Shown: positions 49,901 to 63,106 of the stretch, piece by piece
Numbering within the stretch: position 1 is the stretch's first letter
How the letters are laid out: each line of letters starts with the position of its first letter
NCBI GenBank assembly: GCA_013076295.1
Contig: RQOL01000824.1
Coordinates: forward strand, 4,154,001 to 4,218,000
Source of the DNA: Sanderia malayensis
Lineage: Eukaryota; Cnidaria; Scyphozoa; Semaeostomeae; Pelagiidae
Direction of reading: 5' to 3'
Length of the DNA: 64,000 nucleotides
Made by a program: the position numbers and the translations under genes
The notes under the pieces: generated by a model
What the model was told of the DNA's origin: nothing
The model's database searches: none
What the model saw: the letters and a program-made list of their open reading frames with translations, nothing else

Positions 49901-52900
49901 AACATCGACGATTGTATTGTTCGCAACAAATAAAAAAGTAGACATCTTAATGGGTGTTACAAAGAAGCAATAAAAATAAAGTATTGAAAGATAAATATGC
50001 ATAAGGCTTACTTTTAATCGGATTTCCTTTGACAGTCCTGGCAAATCCAATACATTTGGAGCTAATGACAACATCTAAAAGACAAGATAATCAAATAAAA
50101 TACATATTGTAGATCATACACACAAAATAGCTTTGAAAATCGGAAACATAGCGAAACATAATAACTACTAAAGCTTTTCGTCTGACACTCATCAAAGTAG
50201 TACGTCAGAAAGAGAACGAAAATGAAAGCCTAACGAATAAGTGTCAGACAAAAAGCTTTAGTAGTTATTATCTTTCGCTATGTTTCCGACTTTCAAAGCT
50301 ATTTTGAGCCCTATTTATACACAAACTAACCCGGGTTGGCCCCGGGTTAAACTAACCCGGGTTAGTTTTACGAAAATGTAGTGTAAGCCCGGGTTAGCTT
50401 CTGGTATGAGCATGCGCACTCGTGTTAAAAACAAAAAGTGGCGCCAAGAAAGAGGACTTTTTCTTTCGATTTGACTTCGTTTTTCGTTTACATTAGGCAT
50501 TTCGGCTAACCCAGTTTCGCCCACTAGTGAGCGCTTACACTACAAACGAAAACTAACCCGGGTTAAGTTAACCCGGGTTAGTTTTCGTTACACAGTTACA
50601 CAAACTAACCCGGGTTAAGTTAACCCGGGTTAGTTTGTGTAATGTAAATAGGGCTTTGAAGTTCTGTACCGATCAAAGATTGTTATACACACAAAGGTTA
50701 AAGCAATTAAAATTCTTTCGATACGACACCATCCTATTGAGTGTGTACGTGCTAAGGATAATGAAGAAATGTGCACAACTTACCTCAGCAATTGAAAATG
50801 ATTCTTCATGAAACACGGTAAAGGTTTGGTCAAGCAATGTGTATACCAATGACTTGGCCAGATTACCGAGAGGCTGAAAACGTATAAAAACGGTTATAAA
50901 CTTGTGGAAGCAGATTAACATTGCATAAACACACCGTAAGAGCTCTTTTAAGCTCCCCTATCTATTAAGTCTAGGATATGACGTAGATGCATTAAACTTC
51001 ATGGTATATATAAATTACGCCTTTTAAATTCGCGCACAAATCTTTCACATTTTCGCGCAGTCATATATTCACGCACAAGAGAAAATACACAGCAAGGTAC
51101 AGTAATTGAGTTCAAAATAAATTTTATTTTCGAATGTTCCTTTTTTACTGAAAATAACATTTTACCAGAATGGATTGGATCTCCATAGTGGAGCTCTCGC
51201 GCCAAAAAAATTATAATGCCAGCACTCTTTAACCCATTCACAGCTATGTCTGACCGGCCTTGCATTGGATCATTAAATTACGTCTACACTGCCTTTAAAT
51301 GCCGATTTTCAAGTCCACTTTCACTTAATTCGGCTCACAACCGCTTGAAGTTTGCACATAAGATCAGAAAAGAAATATCTACGATCCTTATGCAATGGCT
51401 TTCTGCATAAAGACGACGCTTAACGGGGATCACCTAATTCAGTATTTACAAAGGAAGATAAGGCGCTTTTAGAAGTTTCATTGCCACTGCAAAGGCAAAA
51501 TGAAATTACCTGTATCAAGCAGGGCAAGAAACCGGATAAACTTAAGCTTAACGATCAAGATTTGAGTGAAATTGAGATTTAAAGTAACAAAATAGTTTAC
51601 ACCTTTCTCCAAAACCCGAAAATGAAATACTTATTCGTGGGACTTATGTGTATTTGCATTATGCCCATGCAGTCAAGGATGCGCAAAAATAGTACACGGT
51701 AAATTCAACTACACCTAAGGTATTTGACATAAACATTGTGGGGATACATGATTTACAATTTGGAACTTCCCTTGCTTGTATAATCGGGAGAGAATCCTTG
51801 AATATATCAAATGCAAAATATCACAATGTACATTTCTACAACGCAAAAATTTACCATGCTAACAGAAAAGCTCCACGTTAGAATTGAGTCCAGATGCGCA
51901 AAAACACCGAAGTTTACGGTACGTTCACCAAGCACTCTGCAAATCTATGGAATAAAGGATGAAGTAAATTATATAATTAAAGAAGCATATATTTCCATTT
52001 GTTTTAGCAGCCGGCTTGGTTGTAATGACAAAGTGTGTTGTGGGTGTTATCTTTTGAAGCTGCAATTTATGAAATGCCAGTGCAAACATGCAAGTTTTGA
52101 TAACATAAAAGAAACAAATTAAATTGCTCTTACCTCGGTACCGGCATTTTCTTTCATGTGAAATCGAAAAAGTGCCCACGCAAGTAATACAGAACTGCGC
52201 ATGGGATCATCGGCCCAGGTTTCGAAAACTTCATCAAATTTCTAAAATTTCCAAAAAAAATTAGACCACGTTGAGCAGGCTTTAGTGAAGGTTAGTGAGG
52301 TTTATCAACGATAGAAAATCTTTCTTTCTCTCTTATCTTGCTTCCAGTTGAAAGCAACTTCTCGCTAACTATCAACATCTTTCACTTCGCAAATTCAATA
52401 TATATACAATTAAACTTCACATATTTCTAAAATCTTCTCGTCAGTGTTATAACAGAAGAAGGACAAAAATTATAACTCTAACTGGGATGGAAAATAATGT
52501 GTTATACCTGTAGCATATTAATATCTCTGGCAAGATGATGACCATCAAGAGAACTAAAATGAGAAATACAAAGATAAATTCGATCTTCACAAGTACCACA
52601 ATAAAAGTATGTAACAATATTAGGTTTTATTCCTCTGGCCGTCTGTTTCGATATAGACATAAGTATGTGAATGGGTAAGGTATGCAGTGAGAGCGAGACA
52701 TCCTTCAAGACCATTACATGCATACAAGATGAACAAAAAATCGAGCGTATTAAGACATTATAAATCAATTTAGCATTACCCGTTTTTCTGCTGACTGCTA
52801 CAGAAAACTTCAAGATTAATCGCCTCCAGCAGGATGAGATTTGTTAAGAAACTATATGGAAAAAAAATTAAACGAACTGAGCTACATACAAGAGAATTAC

Positions 52901-55900
52901 ACAAGATTTCTTAACGTGAAACAGTTGTATTTGACATTAAATCATGTTTTCAACTATCAACTTACCCTATTTTTTGTAGAGTGTCATGGCTGGATTCTTT
53001 TAAAAGACGTTTTTCTGGTTGCTTCAACCCAAATCTTTGCAACTGAGAAGAAAATCGTCACAGTTAGAATAAATTGTCTGCAAGGGTAAGTTTTATAAAG
53101 AATGAACAGGCAACACAAGCAAGGAGCTTGTCGATTACAATGCATGTGTGATAACTAAAGCATTCCTTTAAAATATTTAAGCGAATGTCTTTACAAGAAA
53201 GTGTATTATAAGAAAGCAGTATTGGGCTTATCAAAGAATTAAGAAAGTTGGGTGCTGCAGCTTTAAAACTTAAGAAATTTAGGCTTCAAAGAAAATTTCT
53301 CAAAATACTCAAAATTTCAAGGAAAACTTTAGTACTGAAAATTGCTAAAAACGTTGCTAAAAAATAGTACTCTACAAAGCGTGTACAAGCTGAAATATTT
53401 AGTTGCTTTGGTGAAAATGCTCACATGTTTACGAAAATATTTAAACGTTTGGTGAGTAAAAAGAATAAAACCTGAAAAATGTTGCATATTTCCATGAAGC
53501 GTTGACAAGAAATTTCAAAATCCTTGTAGTAAAGCAGAATAATTTCAAGCAATTCACGCTGAAAAGAAAGAATAAAATGACAACAGAATCTGAAAGAGTT
53601 ACAGATTCCAAACGAAAACTAAATCACATATCTGAACTGAAGACATCAAATGAAAGAGCCAAACCTGAGTATTCAAGCATTCCATTGCTTGCTTCATTTG
53701 AACAGACAGGTTTCCCTGTACAAAATTATTGACATAAAAATTTTGGTATAAACTATACATGCGCCATAATCATATACTTTCTGACCATGTACTTTAATGC
53801 AAAAAACTTGTGAGAAGATTGCTGCATGTTTCTACGCAGTACAAAACTATTCTTCACCTGTATTCCACTGTGAAGAGGTCCCCTTCCACTTAGTTCTTTA
53901 TATTGGCGTAAAATCTAAAAGACAGCATTGTTACCTACATGAAGTGAGCTCCAATTTCAGTGGACTTGATATTAAGACATAGTAAGACAAAAAATAAACA
54001 TAAAAACATTATGTCAAAAATAATACATTTTCAATAAAACTTCGATTAACAAACTCATCAATTATTGCTGTAAATTCAACCTGAAATGTAATAAAAGTCA
54101 TGTAGCTAAAGATAAGCCTGCACAAAGTGACAGTGTTTAATAGAGAGGTGTAGGAGCAGAAACATATAATTTTCAAAGCTCACACGAAAGTGACACATTG
54201 GATCCTGCCAGTAACTTAATATATACTTGATGCACCAAAGTAACAACTTTCTTTCTTCAAAGTAGAAATCAAGGACCTGGAATTTCATATGACCCATACA
54301 ATTAGTGAAGGAGCAATCAGCAGAGTATTAAATGCAAAATACAAAAAAATTGATGGCCTACTCTTAATTTCAACCCTTCCACTTGTGCATCATGTTCAAA
54401 TATATTCTAGAAAGCAAAATTGATGATTTAGTTCTAATATAATTCAAAAGAATGAAAAATACTTGACTAGAGAAAGCTGAAATTATATTAAAAGTCAGGC
54501 TGGAAGACCAAAATAGTTCACTCTATAAAATCAATCACTGCTTTCTACCTTCAACTGCTCAGCAGAACCTCTAAACTGGGTCCTGACATAGTCTTGAAAA
54601 AGGTTGTATGCTTGACATTCATCCAGGTTCTGAAATAATCATTAAGAAATATAAAATAAATACGAAAATATATAAAAAGTGAAATGGTCATTGGAATGTC
54701 TATTCATGTACTAAAATATTGATACATGTGGAGGAAAATTAACATAATATAACTAAACTATAAACTATAAATGTCTGCATTAATTTCCAAATTTAAACTG
54801 CATAAATGAAAGAAAAAACTCACCAAAAATTTACTTAGCTTGACAATAAAATCCTTTCTTTTAATAGTAGAGTCAGAATTTAATTTTTCCAATGACACAG
54901 TGCTGAAAAAAAGTTTGTGGCTAAATATCAGGTGCATAATTGTGTCATATTTTCATTACAGCCCACTATCATCACAATGCACTTACAAACTGGTAATACT
55001 TGTTATTACACATCAAAATGCATTTAGAAGCTTGTAATACTGGTAATAAGTGGTTTATTGTAAAATATATCTGTATGCTAAAATAATTTCCATTATAAAA
55101 AATGGTTGCATATATGCTGTTATTTTATAGGAAACTCGGATCTGCCCTCAGTACTAAAAAAAATTCCTAATTTGGCATGACAAAATTTGTGTTTTCATAA
55201 TATAGATTTCTTATGTCTTCAATTCGAGCATTTTCGAATGGATATGAACACAAATCGTCATGAGAAAATCCCATACAGATCAAATTGAAAAACTACTATC
55301 TTTTCTTAGCAAAAATTAAGGAACAACTTGGTATTTGGAACGATTGATCTCTGTAAACACCATGCATGCTGTACACAAACTACTGTCAATTGATTCTTTT
55401 TAATGAAAAAATAAATAAAACAAAAATTGATTCTTTTTCAAGAATGGAATCATTCTTGAGGAATCATTGTACAGTTTCTTAATCATTCTTGAGACTGGTA
55501 GTAAAGGTTCTTCAGTTTTTGGCCATATTTCTTATATTAAAGTGTGATGAGCAGGCTATATAAGGCACGGCTCCACATACCTTGGATTTTTGTAGATCAA
55601 AAGGCCATTTGTAAGAGTTGGTAAGTTCTCAAACAAGACTCTTTTTACTTCAGCCTAGAAATAGCAAATTAATGAGAGATTGCAGACTAGCCATTTTCTC
55701 TGAAAATTACTCTGATGATAATGTTATATTACTCTCTACTCTAACTCACAGCTGACAAGATTGAAGATTGTCCAGTTACAATGCACCACAATTCCTTGTT
55801 GGACCTATAGAATAAGAGGAATGTGACAATAGAATGCAAACATTAGCATAAACAGCGAACAATACATTCGAAATAGAAGTAAACAAATAACAGCAAAGAA

Positions 55901-56015
55901 AGAGTTTTCAATCCTGAACTGCATGCACTGATGGTGCAAATTTTCAAGGCGATAATATGGGTGTGAAGCTTATAGGCCTAATACGTTCTTAAGTTAGTAC
56001 AATTACTTACAGCAT
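28958..56015 (-). CDS. NUP188: Nucleoporin NUP188, large multi-exon gene
   Basis: Scaffold subunit of the nuclear pore inner ring, partner of NUP93. Recognised by segments collinear with vertebrate NUP188 (1,749 residues in human). ELWCIVTGQSS lies near the N-terminus (55750-55804), followed by NLDECQAYNLFQDYV (about 54600) and VLDFYFEERKLLLWCIKYIL (about 54240). Further on are GGYPKWKF (47250), VVTPLENAF (45970) and ESQPGLVELF (45390). The end has LVNLTFNSPSL (38500), VMENTIVILLSQA (31820) and LHRHFARRNP with FKLADIFAKQLLQ before the stop at 28958. The last five coding exons are 38677-38755, 38404-38535, 38083-38162, 31721-31850 and 28958-29152, phases matching. The start is inferred: a 5-base coding exon, ATGCT at 56011-56015, joins 55750-55804 in phase. 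Exon 55581-55655 shows a one-base frame break. Mobile elements fill the last two introns, and others hold a SINE and MITEs. Not every middle exon border was fixed. Confidence 0.93.
29179..31557. mobile_element. Element with 415 bp terminal inverted repeats and TTAA target sites, in the last NUP188 intron
   Basis: The outer ends are AGTGCCACTATAGC and GCTATAGTGGCACT, each flanked by TTAA (29175-29178 and 31558-31561), the hallmark of piggyBac-type insertion. The arms 29179-29590 and 31125-31557 are imperfect inverted copies (GGGCGTCGGTTACCCAGAAT, GACATCATAGTAGGGACC, CGGCGCGGGCACATGCCGCG). The middle has a CA-rich tract and a nested hAT element but no transposase of its own, so it is non-autonomous. 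Confidence 0.85.
30076..30890 (-). mobile_element. Non-autonomous hAT element nested in the TTAA element
   Basis: The ends are CAGGGTTGCCA and TGGCAACCCTG (11 bp inverted repeat), flanked on both sides by GATTATAT, a perfect 8 bp target duplication typical of hAT. The minus strand at 30440-30612 encodes the end of a hAT transposase with TPVSNAVVERIFS and KTKLRNRLS, the C-terminal dimerisation region. The rest of the transposase is gone. Near both ends the AATCCCA word is repeated. Confidence 0.9.
31891..32244 (+). repeat. 5' LTR of the BEL/Pao element
   Basis: Nearly identical to the 3' LTR; most differences are one- or two-base gaps in this copy plus a few substitutions. Confidence 0.93.
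32279..34990 (+). pseudogene. Broken gag, protease and reverse transcriptase of the BEL/Pao element
   Basis: An ATG follows the 5' LTR at 32279 and its frame stops after about 39 codons. Gag coding then resumes (about 32405-32896) and later shifts frame several times. A CCHC zinc knuckle (CFICLGGGHKSFQC) lies at about 33438-33480. A protease-like segment with FDT is near 33715. The reverse-transcriptase YVDD motif is near 34950. At least six frame changes or stops separate these parts. Described as found; no intact product is possible from this copy as written. Confidence 0.85.
34994..37516 (+). CDS. Open 3' part of the BEL/Pao pol: RNase H and integrase
   Basis: An 840-codon frame without a natural start of its own (TTG at 34994); it is the tail of the polyprotein. 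It contains the region joining RT to RNase H (FGDASQKGY, LTIPRLELL), an integrase zinc-binding segment (H-x-x-x-H ... C-F-I-C) and an integrase core with the D, D and E residues in VDFAGP, SDNAKTF and GGFFERM. The C-terminus is a basic integrase tail. All catalytic positions are present, in contrast to the shredded first half. Confidence 0.85.
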   Translation: MFYMRRSEQVGRGCFKLRKWKTNDSDLKNRINEGEKHDNSGIVSPLCVKAKIIFQELCKQNLGWDDPVPEEQQRRWEAWVSELNEVKSITIPRFMFYEGEGEVLDCQLHGFGDASQKGYCAAIYLVYKTNSGIFTKLLCSKSRVAPLKQLTIPRLELLSARILATLMSNVKNALSEQVTINKVRFWLDSKTALYWINNQGEWKQWVQFRVAEILQQSEKDQWGHVAGLSNPADLGSRGTTASQLVHSELWWRGPAWLREGEESWPAELRLEDTADIAVERKKTVVANMIAEEEEGLSQVIDASRFNNLNTLLRVTALTYRFIDNLKAKKAKQEIKVNNLEVNDMKRAELYWIREAQKQLTREEHYKKTKESLGIEEREGTLKCKGRLEHSDLDIEARFPIILPKNHKFTDLIVVNSHLKTHHGGVKTTLAEVRTKFWIVKGRQYVKKLLRGCFICKKFEGKAYRPGQTSALPEFRVTQALPFSRVGVDFAGPFFVKQTSSEMSKAYLALFSCCVTRALHLELVSDLNASTFINCLRRFCARRGTPHLIVSDNAKTFKATANSLKEVSKESRVQEFLLSRRIQWKFNLERSPWWGGFFERMVQSVKRCARKVLGNAKLTFDELNTVLSEIENTLNSRPLTYSYDEIEGQVLTPSHLMFGHRLSTLSEGIEIGESDDEEDYAGNSNTVNSRFLYLTRKLTHFWNRWRKEYLVDLRERHRQKKNQPSSVSVGDIVLIYEDNTKRGLWKTGIVEALIKGTDGVVRGAKVRKPGKGKPDVLNRPIQKLYPLEVESSQRNSNENSGSVSSDRNQNELQGHQDQSRRPTRAAARDARAKTQALLDSL
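37533..37893 (+). repeat. 3' LTR of the BEL/Pao element
   Basis: 361 bp, a few bases longer than the 5' copy owing to small gaps. Flanked on the right by the target duplication CAATG. Confidence 0.93.
39690..39765. repeat. Diverged relative of the 300 bp inverted repeat, in a NUP188 intron
   Basis: Shares the order of words TGACGT-AATCAAA, CACACTTCC, CCCATCT and TTGGAATTCC with the repeats at 20311 and 28424, but with many changes. Confidence 0.35.
44694..45072. repeat. Inverted pair of TAAG/CTTA microsatellites in a NUP188 intron
   Basis: About 130 bp of AAGTAAGT repeats at the left and about 65 bp of ACTTACTTGCTT repeats at the right, so the arms can pair. The spacer has GTTGAACTTCGTAAAGTCGC and, inverted, CTACGACTTCACAGAACTCAAC, which suggests a small foldback element carrying the microsatellites in its ends. 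Confidence 0.6.
46610..46824 (-). repeat. tRNA-derived SINE in a NUP188 intron
   Basis: On the minus strand it starts GGTGGTGTAGCCTAGTGG with a near-perfect pol III A box (TAGCCTAGTGG, 46807-46817) and B box (GGTTCAAATCC, 46754-46764), about 42 bases apart. The tRNA-like head (about 80 nt) is followed by a non-tRNA body to about 46610 (GGTCGGTAAATGAGTACCC). A damaged second copy of the head is at 12508-12592. It is not scored as a tRNA gene because the stem pairing is poor and a body is attached. Confidence 0.7.
47851..48169. mobile_element. MITE of the 'AATAAACGCCCC' family, 319 bp, TA target site
   Basis: The ends CCGTACTTCCTCGATTAAAC and GTTTAATCGAGGAAATACAG are inverted, flanked by TA on both sides. 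Inside are CGATTAAACGCCCCC-type repeats and a run of nine or more C. Same family as 26811-27280. Lies in a NUP188 intron. Confidence 0.8.
50124..50305. repeat. Foldback element, 182 bp with about 65 bp arms
   Basis: AAAATAGCTTTGAAAATCGG to GTCTGACACT on the left is mirrored on the right by AGTGTCAGAC to CCGACTTTCAAAGCTATTTT. The arms are near perfect. It lies directly beside the MITE at 50307. Confidence 0.75.
50307..50655. mobile_element. MITE, AGCCCTATTTA family, 349 bp, with repeated AACCCGGGTTA palindromes
   Basis: The ends are AGCCCTATTTATACACAAAC and the inverted GTGTAATGTAAATAGGGCT. The palindrome TAACCCGGGTTA occurs several times, some in inverted pairs. No ORF. Same ends as the 84 bp element at 17503. 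Confidence 0.75.
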
Positions 56016-57379
56016 TTTTCATGAACTTTCAAGAAACCGCCACTAATATGTGTAGCCCTCAGCAATGGCAATACAATCTTCGAAAAAGTGCATCTTCCAA
56101 GGCAAGGCAAAAGTATTATAGGTACAGGTTGGGTTGTCCTCTCTTCGATTGAATAAATTCCTCGTTCCCCTTTGTTTTCTCTTTTCGCGCCTCAATAAAT
56201 ATTATACCGTGGTCCTTCTAATAAACGCCCGGCGGTTATAAGATTATGATATGTTGTTGTTGCAGAATTGATTTTGGGCTGGGCGCTTATTTCCTTATTT
56301 TCATGTCTTGAAATAAGAATAAAAATCAAATTGATTAAAAAGCAAAACAAAAATCTTTTGACGTTATTATTTTAATATAGAACGTCGTCCTTTCTTCATT
56401 ACCTAATTATCGTCCATCAATTCCCTTGTAAACCCCACGGGGGCTTATTTTTTCCAAGCACTTTGTTGAAAGGGGGACCTATCAATATTTTGCAATATGA
56501 AAAAAAAGACGAAAAATACACCCAATAAAATTTTTAAAGAGGGCACTTATTTAACAATATTTGATTTTAGGGTAAATGTGATACAATAGAATATTTTAAT
56601 ATTAAATGCGAGGATGACAAAAATATATCCCATGGAAATAATGGCAGTGGTTGAAAGATTAATGGTAGTGCTAACCACATATTATTCCACAGTGACAATG
56701 AAGAATTTCAAGATAGAAACCTGATGTGTGGAAGGCAGGTTCCACAAAATGTTTTCTTTCCAGCTTCCCATTATTTCTTGCAGCCACTGAAATATTAATT
56801 AAACAAAATATCTCTATACTTAACATGGAGTTGTGTGCGCATTCGCATTGCAGATTTACAAAAGTGAATAACAAAATGATTAGCACTATAACTTTGTAAA
56901 TATATGAATCTATGTCCCAAATTCAATAAAGTTCTGTATAAACTGGTAACCCAGAATTAGTTAACAAATTAATAATAATAGAAAGTGTCCTTAAGTAACA
57001 AATAATGAAGATGGTAAATGGCCTGCAAATGAATAAACAATAAATAAACAAATTATAACATAAATGAAATAGTTCTCAACTAGTAATTATAGACACCATT
57101 CAATTAAAACAGCAAACAGAATATGAAAAAACAGGAATGCTTTCAAATCAAATCAATGTGTCAAAATAATTAAAGAACTACTACCCTATAATTAAAAGTT
57201 TTTCATGTCAGAACAACTAGTACTTTTCTCTACCCTAGATAACAAAATACACAGTTGACATTTAATACACCAGTGCTGTCATTACTTGCCCAATGTTCTT
57301 GAAGTATAAGATTAGTTGCACCTCTAACAATTACCTATGATGCAGTGAGATGATTAAAAATCCATTAATTATTCTTTCT
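56016..57379. other. Gap between calmodulin and NUP188
   Basis: Holds the NUP188 promoter region just above 56015 and the 3' UTR of calmodulin at the other end. At about 56202-56577 is a decayed 'AATAAACGCCC' element (TACCGTGGTCCTTCTAATAA at its left end). No further gene seen. Confidence 0.45.
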
Positions 57380-58543
<1,164 letters not shown>

Positions 58544-59698
58544 TGTATTGTCGTGAATAAAGAAATGTTAAAGTTGCTTAAACACTGTGAGTTCAAGCAC
58601 GCTCAAAAGAATTGTGATGAAGGAAAGGAACAAGGAGAGAACTTTACTTGATGTTATGATGTTATTTCAGCCAAGATAATACTGCTGTGCCATTGGCTAA
58701 TTTAAACAATAAAAACACAATACAGCCTTCCATAAATGGGCATTTTTATTTGCTGCTGGAAATTGATCAAATCCGACCAATTAAAAGCTCCTCTCCAAAC
58801 GCGGCACCTGTGGGCTTGGCCTGCTTCACTTATTCAATTTTCCGCTTTTCATTCTTCAATTTTGGATGAGCATATTATGCAGGCAGACACAAGAGATTGT
58901 CATGAGTGTGTCTCAGTCCCGGCTGGATAGAACTATCACATGAGAATTTCACCGTGACATGTTTCTTGCCCGGTAACTGGGGCGATGGAACGATGATCAT
59001 TTGGCAAAATTTCCAGCCTGCTTGCCGAGATCCAAGTGATCTCATATCCCTTCGTGAGCCTGTCCGGAAAGCGAAGCGGGCTCATGTGTACGGTCTCCAA
59101 GCTTTGAAGGGAATTTGGTTTTACAGATGTCAGAGCAACTTGATTGTCGCGATAATAGTAAATAAATTATTTATTATTTACAATTGCTGCGTAGGCAATT
59201 TCAGGATGCAACTCAATGGCAAGGTTTTCTTGTGCATTTGAAGGGTGATTGCGTGGGCGCACTTGCCTGTCTCTTGTTTTGCAACGAGAGAAAAGGGGGA
59301 TAATATCTTCAATCGTATTTCAAACTCATCCAAGTGTATAAATATTAATCATATTGGTTGGATGTTTAATTTGGAAATTTAGATAATAAAACAATGTAGC
59401 AGAAAAAACCAATGTTGAAGAAAAAATCTTATTCATTTTGTGCTTATTCATCATGAAGACATTACTTGTATTCTGTGGTAGATAGATTGTGGACAAAAAC
59501 AACACACATTAATTATTACATTTAGTCTTATCTAACTCTATAACAGCTATTCTTTGACAAGACTAATATTAACATAGTTGAAAATGCCATCCTATCGTTT
59601 ATCTGCCACTAGCATTGTTCTTGATGACATCATGATAATATACTTATTATATATACAAAGTTGATCATCATAAAATGTACAATTTGCTCAAGTCACTT
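58544..59698. other. Gap between PDE6D and calmodulin
   Basis: Contains the calmodulin promoter and 5' UTR (near 58544-58700) and the PDE6D 3' UTR (below 59699). Two + strand ORFs (58687-59241) overlap and show no domain or codon pattern that would support a gene. Confidence 0.4.
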
Positions 59699-60936
<1,238 letters not shown>

Positions 60937-61639
60937 TGCAATATCTTAATGTCTGATCTTCGTCTTCTCCTTCGCTTATTCGACCACTCGACGAACACAC
61001 GAAAGAAATGACAATTTCATTTCGAGTCAGCAGACAGAACAGTGCGGCTGCGGGGCGCAGTGGAAATGGCGCTGAAAACACTCCATAGCATGTTATTGTA
61101 TTGCGTAGGAGCGTACAAGACAATGGCATTATGAATGGGTGAACAATCCTATCTCTATGGTGAACAGTATGTCATGCAAAAAAATCAAAGGGATTTAAAT
61201 TATCATGATACATTCAAAGATATACCGTAAGCCCTCGATTAAGCCCCCTCAAATCGAATGACTGGATAAAATGTGATCATAAGTTTATAGGATGACTTTT
61301 GGATAACTGTTGATAAGACTTGAAATTTTAACAGTGTTCATTTTCATCCATACCCGTTGGCCATGACTACAATCAATAAACTTCTTTTATTTGCTGATTT
61401 CCAGAGTAGTAATAACATGATTAAAAACGTCCTGCAAAAGTGGCGATAATTATCTTTCGTATTCTCTCGGAGATACTACATTGTAGGGGTCGACAGTCCC
61501 GGTTTGAAATTACAATATCGTGAGGAAACACGGCAAATCTTCCGAAAACAAATAAAGGGTAGTACATCCAGTGGCTTTACTCTCCGTGGTATTTAAAGCG
61601 AAAACTAGACTGACTAGCATGGAACGCCATTCGGATTGA
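60937..61639. other. Gap upstream of PDE6D
   Basis: Contains the PDE6D promoter. Half of an 'AATAAGCCCC' element (ACCGTAAGCCCTCGATTAAGC) begins near 61224 without a recognisable right end. No gene seen. Confidence 0.4.
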
Positions 61640-62420
61640 GTCAGTTTTCAATGTAAAAGGACTGCGCTTAACATATCTTTAACCGAACGAATGCTTCTCT
61701 CTGCAAGTCCGTTACCTTGACTGTGATATGCGGAGGAACGACTTTTTTCTATTCCGAGCTGCAAACAAATGTCTGACATAACCTGACCATCAACATTGGA
61801 AACATGATCGGTGAGTAGGTAATGCGGTGCGGAACTCCATGGGAGGAAACCATTGCTTTTCGAATGCCTCATTATAACAGCATAATTTGGTATAATTTGG
61901 TTGTGTTGTTTTTCGGATGTGTTTCTAGATAAAGCATCTGCTTTTACATTCTCTCGTCCAGGGACATACTGAATAGAGTAGTCGCAATCCATCCCTTCCA
62001 GTTCTGCAATCAATCAGCCAAATTTATCACGGGGTCTTTCTGGTTACGTAAATGCTTCAACGGGTTGTGGTCTGATTTCAAAATAAAACGGGTTCCCCTA
62101 AGCTGACCCGCCAATGACGAATTACAAGGATTACAGCAAAAGCTTCCTTCGTAGTAGCCGAATAATTTGGTTATGACTGTTGTCATGCTGTAGAAAAATA
62201 AGCGAGTGGGTGTAACTCAACATCATCAGCCTATTGTGGCAAAATCTCGCCAACGGCGTAATTGCTGGCGTCTGCTTCAACAACGAATTCCTTCTGCAAG
62301 TTTGAAAATTTGAAGACTGGGTCTGATAATAACGCTTGTTTGAGTGTATTTAAGACTTTGAAGCAGTCATCGGTCCAAATTAACGGTAATTTGCCACTCG
62401 TGGTTCTTTTTCATATTTCT
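61640..62420 (-). mobile_element. Decayed Ty3/gypsy retrotransposon fragment
   Basis: On the minus strand: VVEADASNYAVG near 62290 (RNase H start), SDHNPLKHL near 62075, then IQYVPGRENVKADALSR near 61950 (RNase H end). These are followed in the same frame, after a short non-homologous stretch, by integrase core (AYHSQGNGLAERSI near 61700). The integrase zinc finger and the front of the core are missing, so an internal deletion has joined the two. Several stops and no LTR were found. Confidence 0.75.
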
Positions 62421-63106
62421 TCTTGTATCTCATAGTATGACCTTTGACAGCTCTTGTGCACTAAGTGATCGTCATGCCGGACCTCCCTTCAACCAATGGT
62501 GTCGCCATAGGGACTGGGGCGACCCCTATTTACAGGCAAACGAGGCCCTTTCCACTTGTGAAGTACATATGGCCTTACATATGATCTAATAGGGGGCAGC
62601 CTTCCAGACTTTTTAGGGGCTTTTCCTAAGGCTTCTTTTCTCCCCCCCCCCCCCCTGCGCCACTTCTTGGAAGCTGGCGTCGCCTCTCCAATATTTTTGT
62701 TGTCTTCTCTTTGGCCTCTTGCTTTTGAACTTTCCTTGTAGAATGTTGTTTCTCGTGCTTTCTTCTTGTCTAAATGTGTGCCAAACCATTGTAATTTCTT
62801 TCTTTATTCATTCTCAATCAGGGTCTCTCATATTCTCCACATTTCCTTTTCACCTCTTCTTCTGCTGATGGTTTGTTCTGTGCGTCCTCTAAATTGGTTC
62901 TAAGCCGTCTGCGAAGTAGCGCTTTACAAAGGAATTCAATCTGAATTTATTTAGTGTGTGTCCATAGTACGAGAGATACATGTTATCAGTGCTCTTATCA
63001 GGTTGAATTTGATCTTTATGCTAATATATTTGCTTAGCCAAATTGCATTGAACCATGCCAGTTAATTTACTGTAATCACTTTTCTACGCTTTACTTCTGG
63101 ATCAGA
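62421..63106. other. Gap without recognisable gene
   Basis: Contains a run of about 14 C at about 62641-62655 and text that may continue the decayed retroelement, but nothing that can be supported. Confidence 0.35.

Noticed and set aside
58687..59241. Overlapping plus-strand ORFs upstream of calmodulin
   Set aside because: No domain, no splice structure and overlapping frames; more likely promoter and 5' flank.
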